Source of the DNA: Pyrocephalus nanus
Taxonomy: Eukaryota; Chordata; Aves; Passeriformes; Tyrannidae
Assembly: GCA_038380795.1 (NCBI GenBank)
Contig: CM076268.1
Coordinates: 669,501 to 733,500, forward strand
DNA length: 64,000 bases
Reading direction: 5' to 3'
In this document: positions 38,061-49,799 of the stretch, one piece after another
How the letters are laid out: each line of letters begins with the position of its first letter
Position numbering within the stretch: position 1 is the first letter of the stretch
Made by a program: the position numbers and the translations under genes
The notes under the pieces: generated by a model
The model's database searches: none
The model's input: only the letters and a program-made list of their open reading frames with translations
What the model was told of the DNA's origin: nothing

Positions 38061-40098
38061 AAAAATCTCTTTTTCCCTGTTCAATAAAATTCAAACATTT
38101 TAATTCAATCAACATAGATTTGAAAAAAAGAACTATTCTTAACCTCTCCTTTCGGTCACTTTTCTTTACACACGTTGTAGACAAAGGGGAATAATAAAAA
38201 AAAAACTTTGGAGACTTCTTTTTTCCCTTTTTAATAGAAGTGACAGTATATGGTATTAAAAGCAAGCCAAAGCTGAAGCCTACAGTCAGATGTTAATTCA
38301 CCCTTTAAACAAAACAAAGCCAGAAGAGAAAAGAAATAGCAAAGGAAAAAAAAGAAAAAGAAAATAAAAACTCCATATTATAACCCCAGGAGACACTATT
38401 TTCCAGAATTATTTTAATTTGCCCCTACAGATTCACCGCTTGTGGGATATTTTTAATTAGATGAGGGGTTAACTCAATCTTCTGGTAGCCCACTAAACTA
38501 TTTTTATGGTCTCCATTGTTTTAATATTGTAAATAGATTTTCTTAAGCAGATGTGAAAAGCAGAACTTATGAAATATAAGAAGGAGTACATTTTTCTTCC
38601 CAGCCTATCTGGCTCGAGTCACCTGAGCCCAGTCCTGCAAGCCCAAGGTGGGGCTGATGCTGCCCCTGGAGCTGGCAGAGAATCTCTGTCCCCTGAGACA
38701 GGATCAGCCCAAGCAAGGGCTCTCCTCTCCCCACCTCTGTGGCACAACTCCCCCCAGCATCCCATGGTTTTGCTTGAAAAAGAGATTGTGTGAGGCCTGA
38801 GGAACCAAGACCTGAGTTTAATATGAACTTTTATTGCCATGGGAAAGTCCTAGTTACCCAAACTTTACCCAAACTTGTGCCAAACTGGAATTCATTAACC
38901 CCTTCAAGGCAGGCCAGGCTGCAGTTCCTGAACTGCTGGGTTTGTTTTGTTTGTTTCTGTTTGATTTATTTCATTGCTTTGCTCTTCACTGATGCTCTGA
39001 GAGGTGCTGGGGAGGGAGGAGCACTGGTGCTTTGGGGTGGACATGCTGTGTCCATGAGGCTGAGCTGCTGGATGGCTCAGGTTGTGCACAATGGAAAGAG
39101 CTGGTGCCCAAAGTCAGCGCTGCTGGAAAGCTCAAGAAAAAATAACCATTGCAAATGTGACACAAGTGGCTAATTTTGGAGCTCCACGTGACTAATCCTG
39201 CTCATATTTTGCTAAAGGGATGATCACATGGAATCTCATCACAGTTCATGGACAGGGATGTGTTAGTGTCAGACTTTTCAGATCTGGCTTTTGCAGCAAA
39301 TGAACTCTGCATGTGCCTCATGCACAGCCCATGTAAAGGAGGGATGCTCCATGCAAGGGACACTGAGAGTCAATAATTGCCAAAAACCTGCAAAATACGA
39401 AGCTGCTGACACTGAATAACTGGTCATAAGAAATGGTATGGATAATAGAGATGTGGTACCAAAACATCTTGAATAGGGATGGCAATTATTCTTGAGCACA
39501 ACTATTAATTTTTGAATTTAAGTTAAGAAGAGGGGAAAACTCATAACTATATCAAGAATTTGTTCATTTGATCCAGAGTAACATTTTTAATGAATTCTTT
39601 GGAAGCAAGAGCCAAGAACTCTTAAAAAGAACCCTTGCCCTGCAGAAAACTCACCTTTAAAAACCTACTTGCTTTGAATGAAACATTATTTTTAGTGAGT
39701 CCTCATTTTATGGCAGACACATGCTTGTAAAAGTTGCCATTGTTTGTGTGGAAGGTGTGAGGGAAAAAATACAAGGGGGAAAACTGGCAGATGCTTTACC
39801 TTACAGCAACCTTGCTGTTCTAGAGATGGCTTCTCCAGCCCTGGCTCTGCTGAGGAGCCATTGGCACATGCAGCCTTGCTGACTGCAGCACTTGGGAAAT
39901 TTGGGAGCCAGAGCAGTGCATCAACTTTTGCTCCAGCTCTAAATCACAGTTGTCAGAGGTGACCTCCTTAAAGGCTGAGGGAGGCTCCTTCTGGGAGGAA
40001 ATTGGGCCACGTGGCAGCTGTGCTGCCATTGCTCACTGTGATGTGGAGGAAGCACTGATGATTCTGCTGCTGCTTCTTTTGAGCCTCACAGAGTGGTC
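38061..40098. other. Unique noncoding DNA, no gene recognised
   Basis: An A/G-rich simple tract lies at about 38338-38370. A second CCATTGTT core, again followed by TTAATAT, lies at 38513-38520. A GC-richer patch at 38620-38770 and the following plus-strand frame of 127 codons at 38790-39173 match no known protein. No transposon was recognised. Confidence 0.5.
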
Positions 40099-40166
40099 TC
40101 CATGCTCTGGCCACGTCCATGCTCTGGCCATGTCCATGCTCTGGCCATGTCCATGCTCTGGCCACG
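40099..40166 (+). repeat. 17-bp tandem repeat, four copies
   Basis: The unit TCCATGCTCTGGCCACG or TCCATGCTCTGGCCATG starts at 40099, 40116, 40133 and 40150. The copies differ only at the penultimate C/T position. The C to T changes fall in a CpG, as expected of methylated-cytosine decay. Short frames on both strands cross this array and show its repeats, so they are artefacts. Confidence 0.95.
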
Positions 40167-42880
40167 TCCACTCCAGCTTGGAAAGGATCCTTCCCTTGGG
40201 CACAGACATAAGGAGCAGAATCCTTATCTGCTGGGCTCCTCAGAGGGTGGGAGCACTCCTTACCTCTCTGAAGTTGGTAGGGGAAGGTGTTTTTCATTCA
40301 AGTGGAGGAACTAGCTGCTTCAGTTTTATTGCAGAATCACGCTAGTAATACGTCCAGATTACTGCAGCTCACAGTAAGGAAGTCAATTTATAATGACTTT
40401 GCCATTGTCCTGTTGCTAATGTGCCACATTTGATTCTCCTCAGCTGGCTTTGAAAGGTCTCTTTGAGGAAGGAGGAGATAGCACCCTTGCTTATGAAAAA
40501 GGCAAATTATACCCAGGGGCAACATCGCTGCACAACAGGAAAAGGCCAGCCTCCTCCCAGGAGACGTGGCCCCAAATTAAATGCAAGTAATTTCCTGACT
40601 AACCTGTGATTTCTATCTGGTTGTGGCTTCTGGCATACAGCTAAGTCTCCAGTTCTGCTGTTCTGTTCAGCAGGTCTCACATGTGCTTTCACTTTCATTT
40701 CCAAACTTTAATACAGAACAGCCCATCCACACAACCTGCTGCTCAGGCAGCAGGGGCCGAGGGTGCTGGCTCCGGGCTGTGCAGCCACGGGCAGGGGAAG
40801 GACTGTCTGGGTGTCAGCCCACAAGAGTCCCTCAGCCACAACAGCAGTGTGCCAGCAGAGGGGTGGGGGGAAGAGCAGCACACTCCTGGGAATGGTTCCT
40901 CCATGTCCCACGTGCCACCCAAGAGAGTTTTGGGTCTGGCTGCTCCCTTCCCTCTCACCAGTCTGGAAGTGATGCAGCTACCATGGGCACTGGGTTGGAA
41001 GAACCTGTGCCAGTCACTTTCTGCTCTACAGTGGGCAGGTCTCCACTGAGAAAATCTCTAGTATTAGGTCAAAAGGGCTTCTGTAGAGCACCAGCAAAGG
41101 ATTATGTGGCAGTGTGGAAGGGTGAAAGACCTTTAGATGTCCTGTGGCTGGCCAGACATCAGCCGGGGAGGAGACACCTTGGGAAGGGGATGAGCTTTGG
41201 CAGGTCCCATGGAGTATGTGATGCAAGGAGAGAGCCTTCAAGAACAACACAAATTACATTCAGCCTTTCTGTGGTTATTTCTAGGAGAAAGCACAGCCTG
41301 GAAGGAGGGAACAGCAGACACAACAGCCTGCAAGCTCCACTGGGCGAGCGACGACAGGTTTATTTTGCTAGATGTACTCTACCGTGATTTATCCCAAATA
41401 CCTGTCTTCCTCTTGTACTTTGACAGCATTTGGGGATCATTTCTATGGACTGCAGCACTTTTGCATTGGGAGCTATCTGTTCAGTAGATCCTCTGCATGT
41501 GGATTACAGACATCACTGAAATGATGTACATAGAATCAAATGGCTGACCCTCTTCTAAGTAATCAGTGTGGTGGTTGAAAATTCCATGGTTATAAATACA
41601 GGGACATGCCAGAATCATCTCTAAAACTATCTGAAGTTGAAAGTAATGTGTGTGTGTTTATGGTAAAGCCAGACACTAGGTCCCTTACTGCTCCCTGACA
41701 CCAGAAAAGATGGAGAGTGATCATATCTTGAATTACTTTTTTCTTGATGAATTTAGACTTTAAGGAACTTTACCCTCAAGAAGCGTTAGAACACTTCTAA
41801 TATTTTACTCACATCAAGCTGGAGAAAGAAGCAACATCAATCTTTTGACATTTAAGGCTCAGGATAAAGTAATTTTCTTTGTGCTGGTTTTAGAATTTCA
41901 TTTGAGAGTACAGTTTTGCCACTGTCCATTTTTTTTTTAGCTTAAATATTTAATCTCTCGTGTGTCTCCTGCTGCAGAAGCAAAAACATTCCTTCCTCTA
42001 GTAATAGACAATTTCTACTGGTGTGAGTAAATTCATACTGGTTACCACATAAAGAAAAGGCTGTACTATAAAGAGACTGTACCAGTTTTATTATGGTGTT
42101 ATAATCAAAATAATAAAACCTGTGTGTATAAATGATAAGGGATATTTGTGCCATTTGTTGAGAAACTGGCACAGGAACAGCAGTGAATGAAATACATCTG
42201 GGATTGATAACCTGATTCATATAGTAAATAACAGGTTGCACAAATTTAATCAGTCAGAGAACAATTACATGCTTAAGTAGATACTCTGAGGGGGAGAAAA
42301 CCCACACTTGATGCACAGGTCTTAAGTGGTCAGTCTGCTCTTGACTTTATTGTGAAAATGCTTATCTGTGTCAAGGTGATTCTCAGGTTGGGGGTTTCAT
42401 TTTAATTTCTGAAATAACTGGCCCATAACGAAAAATAGAAATTTTGATTTTGAACTCACTGCCATTTAAAGTATTAGATGCTTCCTTCTGATCATCTCTA
42501 TCTTAGGCCCAAAAGAACCATAAAGCAGATTTAAGGGTGTGAATTTCAACCTAATTTCTGAACAAAACATGAAAAATGATCAGTTTAGGCAAGTTTTTTT
42601 TCATGAGATTAGAAGTAGATACCAGCTTGGTAAATAAGTTCAGAAAAACTTAAATGCCCCCAGGGCAGTGCTTTTTTTTTGTAAGGAAACCAAACAATAA
42701 ACCAGGCTTTTGTAGGAAACTTTTGCAGGAGCGTTTTCCCAGTAATTTCTGTGGAGAGGGTGCCTCAGGTGTTTCAGCTATTGCTAATGCTTTGGCTGCA
42801 CAGTGTTTTGGTAGGTTACGAGACATGCGGAGCTTGATGCATATACTGAAAAAAAGACAAAGGAAAATATTTTTCTTAGG
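40167..42880. other. Unique noncoding DNA; longest chance frame lies here
   Basis: A GC-richer stretch at about 40620-41390 opens frames on both strands, including the longest of the window (254 codons, 40623-41387). Its translation has no domain, no signal peptide and no family resemblance. The same bases are open in other frames and on the other strand. It is best explained by low stop density. No transposon was recognised. The rest is AT-leaning unique sequence. Confidence 0.5.
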
Positions 42881-42938
42881 TTTTTTTGTTTGTTTGGTTG
42901 GTTGGTTGGTTGGTTGGTTTGGTTTTTTTTATTTTTTT
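42881..42938. repeat. (TTGG)n / T-rich simple repeat
   Basis: T and TTTG words lead into about seven TTGG units (core about 42894-42922), followed by an almost pure T tract. Frames that cross it are artefacts. Confidence 0.93.
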
Positions 42939-43009
42939 GATACTTGGACCTAAACTCTGTCCTGGGTGAAGGTTTGTTTTTGGTGGGATGTCCCTGTTTC
43001 CACCAGAAA

Positions 43010-43660
43010 CCCTGGATGTTCCGTGCATTCCTCCCCAAACGCCGCAGCACCGTGTTTGCAGGATACCCGAACTGTCAGCTTCCCTGAAACACAGTGTATT
43101 TAATACAAAGCCATTAAGCCTTGTAAAGCTGTCAGAAACGTAAATGACACTGGTAATAAAAGCTCGTGGCGTGAGCGGCCCTGGCTAATCAGGGCTGATG
43201 ATATCACCGCAGCTGATCAGCGCTGGTGCCACGGACATTTCGACAGCTTTATGGCCCGCGTGGATTCGGGTTATTAAAACGGTACAGTTTTGTAAGGAAT
43301 TGGGGATTTAATAAAGCGGCAGAGAAACTACAAAAGGGACAATATATATCCCACTAAAAATGAGTCAGGCTTTAAAAAAAAATAAAAAAATAAAAAAAAA
43401 AAAATAAAAATAAACAGACCCGGCGCGTGAGCCCGGGCTCATGTGTGGCTGTGTGTGCTTGGGAACAGGGGGAACAGGAGAGGTTCTCCCTTCCCGGCTC
43501 ACACGGGGTTCGGGCTGCTCGTATAAACCACTTTTATGTATTTATAGCTCGGCAAATACCTTGCATCTGCGAGACCATAAACCAAATTACAATGTATCCA
43601 ATTGCTTCAAGGTGGCGAATTGTGCTTAAACTTAATGACTTGTACAGATTATAGGAGAAA
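43010..43660. promoter_or_regulatory. CpG-enriched candidate regulatory element (first of a pair)
   Basis: About thirty CpGs lie between 43010 and 43620 in a window that is otherwise CpG-poor. Words include GCGTGAGCGGCCCTGG, a GCTGATCAGC palindrome at 43212-43221, CCCGCGTGGATTCGGG and AAAACGGTACAG. An A-rich simple repeat at 43374-43414 interrupts the block. It is followed by a perfect 14-bp palindrome at 43428-43441. The 3' part (about 43520-43660) is AT-rich and looks like a conserved enhancer. A promoter for a noncoding transcript or an unmethylated enhancer are both possible. Confidence 0.4.
43374..43414. repeat. A-rich simple repeat
   Basis: Runs of A are separated by single T residues (AAAAAAATAAAA type). 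This is a low-complexity tract inside the CpG-enriched block. Confidence 0.92.
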
Positions 43661-44319
43661 GAGCATTACCTGTTTAATGTCTTTTTTAATAAGTAATTCC
43701 CAAACAAGTGTAGTAAATGGGAGGTTGGGAGTTTGTTCTGGTTTGCTCTATTTTTCTTCTTTTTTCTTTTCTTTTTTTTTCATTTGTTTGGGTTTTTTGG
43801 GGTTTTTTTTGTTTGTTTGTTTTTTCCCCCCTGAGATGCAAAACCAGCAGGTCCCTGCCCTTGTAAATGCAAGGTAATGTGCCCTTTTATTTATTTTGCA
43901 ATCCTTGGAACTGCTCCCCAGAGCACAAACATGTCAGAAAAGGAGAGACAAGGATACATATTCCTCTTCTTCAAAAAAAAAAATCTATAAATTCAACCTA
44001 ATGGGGCAGATATCAGAAAAATGTGTTGGATTGAAGGCACATAAATCAACCCTGGTTTCCTGGCATGAGCTGGCACTGCGTGCCTTATATTTCAGCCAAA
44101 TTATTCCATTTGTTTCTGAAGATATTTTAATCCCTGGTGACCTCAAACTTCCCGTGAACCAGGGCCCGAACAAAAGGCCGCCCACTGTCTTTGCAGTAAA
44201 TCTGTTGTCTCCCTTCCCGGCCCGCAACCTGGGCTCATAGATCACCCCTGCACCGCAGCTTGCTTCAATTTACTCAATTAACTGGAGTAAAGCACTTGTG
44301 AGTTTGCAGATGTTGCTTT
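43661..44319. other. Noncoding spacer with T-rich simple sequence
   Basis: A T/G-rich low-complexity tract occupies about 43748-43830. The rest is unique. Frames at 43896-44240 and its antisense overlap each other and match no family. Confidence 0.5.
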
Positions 44320-44640
44320 ATTATCGAGGCCCGGAGCGTCCAGGAGGGTTCAGGAGCCCGAGGTTACGGGGAGGTTGTGCTGGGGGAGGGAGGCGCAGCC
44401 CCCCAGCCGCTCCTCGGGGCAGGCTCAGCGCCCCGGCCACCTCCACGGCCCCACAGGGACACCCCGCGCTGTCCCGGGACAGCCCACGGGGTCTGGCACG
44501 GGAGAACCAGGGGTTCCACCTCGGGAGCAGATAACGTGATTAACAGATGTTTAATTGGGCCATCTATCACGGGAAGAACCTGCCCTGAAGTCAGCCAGGC
44601 TAAGTAAATTATTTCCAACCCCGCAGGTGTTGGACTGGCG
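44320..44640. promoter_or_regulatory. CpG island-like element (second of a pair)
   Basis: Over twenty CpGs in about 320 bases, in words such as CCCGGAGCGTCC, GCGCCCCGGCC and CCCGCGCTGTCCCGGGAC. G+C is high at 44340-44510. The downstream edge carries TAACGTGATTAACAG, TTTAATTGGG and CCATCTATCACGGG, the last resembling a PBX/MEIS-type TGATAGATGG on the minus strand. Overlapping frames on both strands are Pro/Arg/Gly-rich, as expected of CpG islands. A small promoter or enhancer is plausible. No gene start can be assigned. Confidence 0.42.
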
Positions 44641-44705
44641 GCTCTATTACTCTTCTGAAAACGGGCTTTAGAAGACTTTTATATGAAAAGGTAATTTATT
44701 TCTAC

Positions 44706-45000
44706 GGGGACTTTTTGCAAGGGCACGCAGTGATAGGACAAGGGGGAAGGGTTTTGAGCCGAAGGAGGGAGGATTTAGATTGGACATTGGGAGGAAATTC
44801 TTTCCTGTGAGGGTGGTGAGGTACAGGAGCAGGTTGCTCACAGAAGTTGTGCTGCTCCATCCCTGGGGAATGTGTTCAAGGCCAGGCTGGATAGGGTTTT
44901 AAGCAACATTGTGTAATGGAAGCTGTCCCTGCCCATGGTAGAATGGTTGAAACCAGACGACCATTAAGACCTTTCCAATCCAAATCCTTCTATGATTTTA
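44706..45000 (+). mobile_element. CR1 LINE 3'-end fragment (plus strand)
   Basis: The order of blocks follows the CR1 3' region: GGGGACTTTTTGCAAGGGCA, GTGATAGGACAAGGGGGAA, GATTTAGATTGGACATT, the TGTGAGGGTGGTGAGG block, CAAGGCCAGGCTGGATAGGG, and the CTTTCCAATCCAAATCCTTCTATGATT tail. It is 5'-truncated and retains no complete coding region. It is longer and more diverged than the copy at 2967-3149 but of the same general 3'-end type. It abuts the second CpG-enriched element by about 65 bases. Confidence 0.93.
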
Positions 45001-47869
45001 TTTACCTATTCTTTATTTATGTAATGTGCTTTCAGGTCTGGGCCCCATCCTCCTGCATCTTGCATGCTGGGGAGGGACAGGAGGAAAACCAGTGGCCCTC
45101 TCACCACATCATCCAGATAAAGCCTCGTGCCAGGTCTTTCAATCACTTCCCATCAGCCATAGATATGAACTGGAGAAAAGTCTTACAGAGATACCTGGGT
45201 CAGTCAGTCCCCTCCAAACCCTGCCAGCAGTGCAAGACATGGAGACAGGGGCTTGGGTGCTGGCATGGGTCAGGAGCCTCCAGGTATTTCCCCATCTGCT
45301 GGTCTGAGGTTATGATCTGGGTTCATACCTGGTTATATATGGATTTTTATTTTTAGTTCATGTGGTTTTCCACCCTTTTAAGCTTCCACTTTAGTTCTTA
45401 AGTTGTCCCTTAAATCTGAATCAAAAATATTATGGAAACTACAGAAGGTTTCAGGTGAAAACCACAGTAAGACAGGTGGTTTTCAGTGAGTTTGCAGCAG
45501 AATTATAATTGTTATATTTTGTTAGGGGCAAGATGCATGCTCATCTAAAAGACCTGCAGATTTGGAAGTTTTTTCAAGAAGAAATATTAGTCCCAGCCTT
45601 TAGCAGGGATGAGTTGCCAGGGGCCCATTTCCTTCATGGAAACTCTGTTTACATCAGGTCACAGTTTGCCCTGGAAACTGAACCTCAGCATGTCAAGAAA
45701 TCAGCTTTCAGTGTTGTTGCAGATTTCACAGCAAGTCTCATTCAGTTATAGCTATAAACTCTGTTTTTTAGGGAAGCTCAACTTAATAACCATGCAACCT
45801 GCATTTATCCTCTTCACCACCTCACTCATTTAAGGTTCTTTTGTGATAGTTAGAAAAAACCCCATGATCACAAGGCAGCTGACAACATATTACATGACCA
45901 TGCTTTTTGTGGTCTGTGTGCCACTTACAGGGACGTCAGATAAGACCAGATCTCTAGAACAGCAAGAACAACAAAAATCCCAAACCTGTGTTCCGGGATA
46001 TCTTTCATCCCTGACAGCATCCAACCTGTGCACAGCATGCTGAGAGTTTTGCACTTCCTTAGCTTTGCAGGCATCTTTGTCAGGCTGTGTTGGGCTGGAA
46101 GGGTTTGGCACATGAAGCAGTTTCTAATGGTGACAGAAACTGAGCAGCCTGGAACGAGTTAAGTGCAGTCCGATTCTGCTGGTTGCTCCTGCATCATCTA
46201 AACTGAAACTTGGGTTTGATAGCAAGCCAGATTTTTAGTCCTCAGTTTTCAGTATCTGTAGTGCTTTAAGTGGAGAAGCCAAACTAAATCTCAGGGGAAG
46301 TCACATGGCTCACAAATGTGGATGCAAATGGCTTCATATAATTTTTGGATAATATTTTGTGTGTGAAAGTCTTTCAGACTCTTCTCGGCTTTTAAATTTC
46401 GTAAGAGAGTCTTTAATTACTCTTTGAATATGCCATTATATTTCTTTTTGTACTCACTTTTTTAAAAATAGTGGTCTGTTTAGTTTCTGTACATAATGGA
46501 AGTTAATAAAATACGTGCCAGAAGCCAAAAATATGATGAGCTACAAGGCATATTCCAGACTGTAAGGAAAAGGAAGAAAGAGCTGGCCAGTAATTCCACA
46601 GTTTATCAGTATTTTTCCTTAGAATAGATATTACTTTTGGTCTGTTTTCCCTGAAATATCTGGCCTGAATCTAAATAATTTGCCCCCTTTCTAAATTTGT
46701 AGCTCACCAATTTGTGCTCATTTGAAATCTGTCCCCTGTGCTAAAAACTGGCTATTGTTTAAGTCTAAAGCTTAACTCTGAACTAGAGGTTGCCTGTGTC
46801 TTTGTCATCAATGTGTCCAGGTTGGGTTAGACCTGTTTAGTTAAGACAGCTGGGGAAGGAATCCCAGCAACACCCTACAGATCCATACATGGATCCAGTT
46901 TTGTTTTTGCAGCAGAAGGGTGCAGGTCTGTGAAAGCACCAGCTTGCTGTCCCTATATCCCTGAGTGGCTCATTCCCTCTTCCTCCAGACCCCTACCTTA
47001 AGAACCTGTGTTAAGGAACTGGTGTCCTGGTTCCTGTAGACAATGCACAGAGAAGAAACCTTCCCTGAGCTGCCTTCCTGCCTCCACTGCAGAGAGGGAT
47101 CTTGGTGTCAGGACTCTTGAAGGGCTGGGATCTGGTTTGGGAATATTGGCTGTTTGTCAGAGGAAATAGATCTGTCCATCAATCAACCTGTTTTACTGAG
47201 TGTCCCAGAAATGGTTGCAACCTGATTTTTAAGTAGTTCTGCCCATCACTGCTTTTACATATTTGGTGTAAGGAGCTCATCTGAAGCACATCAAAATTTT
47301 GTCTGGAATGCTGTCTGGAGGTGGTTGGCAGGCCCTCAGGAGCACAAGGCTCACTCACCACAGCTATCAGATACACGGGCATATTTGTGACAAATGTCTG
47401 ATCTTCCCCTCCCTGCCAAACTCAGCCAAATGCATTCACAAATAATTGACCCAGTTTTGTTTCTTTTGGTAGGGACAGGCCACCAGCAAGAGACGTGTTA
47501 GGAGTGACCCCTGTGTCTTTACAAAAATGTACAAGTGGCACTAGTGGCTGTTCACAGAGGGAAAGGCACAGAAGTCCCTTCAGCTACTGACACAAATTGA
47601 ACCTGCAGCTCCCATGTCTGTCCTCCCTCTTTCTTCCTTACTCCTCTGTCTTCCATTGCACTCCCTGCCTGATGAGTCCCTGCATCCCTGCACGAAGTTT
47701 TTTAGGGCCATTTCTCATCTCATGCCACCTGGTAACCTGGCTGCGAGGCCAGCAGGGCTGCAGCAGCACAAGGCAGGAGGTGACTGAGGTTTGGTGGCTG
47801 GAACTCCACTGGATTAGATGTCTGTGCTGTCACTTAGCAGCTGCTACATAAGAAGCTCTCTTTGCTCAG
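45001..47869. other. Unique noncoding DNA, no gene recognised
   Basis: Short overlapping frames only. A canonical octamer lies at 46322-46329. No mobile element or RNA gene was recognised. The frame at 44916-45356 starts inside the CR1 and is not a gene. Confidence 0.55.
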
Positions 47870-47960
47870 CTCCTTTCTATCAATACACCAGCTGTCAGCT
47901 ATTGATAAGCTGCTATCAAAACCTGTTACCTAAAAGCTCATTTGGGTGTAATTATTCCAA
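47870..47960. promoter_or_regulatory. Candidate ONECUT/CUX-type site cluster
   Basis: TATCAATA (47878-47885) and TATTGATA (47900-47907) form an 8-bp perfect inverted pair separated by 14 bases, with an E-box-like CAGCTG at the spacer. A further GCTATCAAAAC follows at once. ATCAAT/ATTGAT is the core bound by ONECUT (HNF6) and CUX proteins. The flanking GGTGTAATTATTCC adds a homeodomain core. Assignment to a factor is an inference. Confidence 0.3.
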
Positions 47961-49799
47961 CCCCAGCCAGTGATGTTGGTGCTGTTTTTGACAATCTACA
48001 ATCAGGAAACAGCCATTGACTTAAAAAGGAGATAGGTCAGCTCTCAGCCTGTAAAACACAGAGCCATCCTCTCAAGCATGGCAGGGTCTGTGGGGAAGCA
48101 ATATCCTGTACTGGATATCCACGGTGCTGTTGAAAAGCCAGAAACATGTACAGGGAGTGCAGCCCTCTGTCAGGTTCCTATCATGACTGTCTGCATGATT
48201 TTCACAGTTCAGGAATGCTGGGTGGAAAGGGTTCATGGCTATGTCTTGCCACCACTTATTTCTTCCCAAATCCCAGTTTGGAAACAGTTCTGAAATAATT
48301 TCCTGTACATGATGAGGTACACCTTTTTACCCTGTTTTTTCTTTGGGACCTTCTACTCGGGACTGTGCACTAAATAAAGATCTCTTATTACCCTCTATTT
48401 GCCAGTTATTTTATAGAATTACATGGCACTATAATACTTAAAGGCATTTATTTCAACAACCAGCGTGGATCACGCATTCTCAGGCCTTTTACAGAAGAAC
48501 AGGTAAAGTGTGATGCTGTGAGTTTGTGTGTTGAAATGTCTGTGTGCTCATTCCAGCTGTGTCTACTGGGCAGTCTCAATTCTCTCTCCCTGCCTACCTG
48601 GTCCTGTTCTTAAAGCTGCCAAAACAGGCTCTGCACCAGCACTGCTACTGGGCCTGGGAGCGTTTTCAGTTTGGACCATCCAGCATTGCTGCACTCTGCT
48701 TCTCACCAGCACATCTTCTCCACTTTGACCCACATGTTTGGGCTAACCTCTCTTTCCCCTTACAAACCATTTATCTGTGAACTACTGGCATCCCTACCCA
48801 CATATTTCTGTAAGGAAATGTATGAAATCAGTGTACCTTAAAGAGCATCTCAAGCAGGTCCAACTTTATATTCCTAATGAAAAGTCTTAACAGTGTTGCT
48901 TCAGACTCAGCTGCAGTTCAGCCTCTCACTTTCCTGCTCCTAAATACAATTTTATTTGGTATCTTAAAATCAAGTTTCAGCAAATTCCATATGGTCTTGT
49001 TGTGAATCATGAGCCTACTGTGTGTCTTCTTTGAATACTGGCTTGGCTTTGCACAGATTTGCATAGGAAAGGCTCAGAATAAAAACTTGCATTGACTCCA
49101 CTGGAAGAAGTTGAGATGTGGTTTTAGTTTGTTGTTGGTGTGAAAAGCCAAACAAAAATATACTGTAAAAACAAAAAAAGATGTTTGGCACATGTTTGTG
49201 GGTTGAAATGATAATCATAAACACAGGGTTTTTTTTTTTTCAACAGAATTGAATTTTTGATTCCAATATCCCTCTTTTAAATAGATTATTTTATTTTTAA
49301 AGGGTAATTTCAGAACATTGTCAACCAGGGGCAGTTTTAACCTGGGTAATGGGGGTGTTCCTTTCCCAACTCAGATCCCACCATGCCATTGCAATGAACT
49401 GTTGAGGAATAACAAAACTCATGAAAATATTTGGTATTTAATCTCTTCTTTTTTATCAAGAAAAGTAAGAAAGCGCCTTATGCAAAAAAATAAAAGCAAT
49501 GTGAAGGTCGCCCAATACTTCAGGGAAGCTGAAATGTACTTAAATAGTCAGTGACTTTGAAATAAGTTAGTATTCTTTTTTTTTTTTTTTTTTATTTTCT
49601 GTTTACAACATCAACAGCACGATGACCATCAGAGATACAGATTAGGACAGTCCTAATGAAAGACATTTCGGGTGTCTGGGGTTCTTTTGCCACTGAAAGT
49701 CATGAGATTCTGTCACTTAACTGAAGGCTCTTTTGCTGGCAATAGTTGGATCTTTTCCTTTTTTTTTATATAAGCAAAGTTGAATAATATGCAGCAAAT
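47961..49799. other. Unique noncoding DNA, no gene recognised
   Basis: Short frames only. A reverse octamer ATTTGCAT lies at 49057-49064. T runs lie at about 49229-49240 and 49576-49593. No transposon was recognised. Confidence 0.55.
49576..49593. repeat. Poly(T) run, 18 nt
   Basis: Uninterrupted T run. No retrocopy beside it. Confidence 0.92.

Noticed and set aside
40623..41387. 254-codon plus-strand open frame, the longest in the window
   Set aside because: No domain or family resemblance. The same bases are open in other frames and on the minus strand, as expected from a GC-richer patch with few stops.
42784..43050. Lys/Asn/Gln-rich minus-strand frame with a TNQPTNQPNKQ run
   Set aside because: It is the translation of the TTGG/T-rich simple repeat at 42881-42938.
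44298..44618. Arg/Gly/Pro-rich frames on both strands
   Set aside because: They are typical of CpG-island sequence, open on both strands, with no start context or family resemblance.
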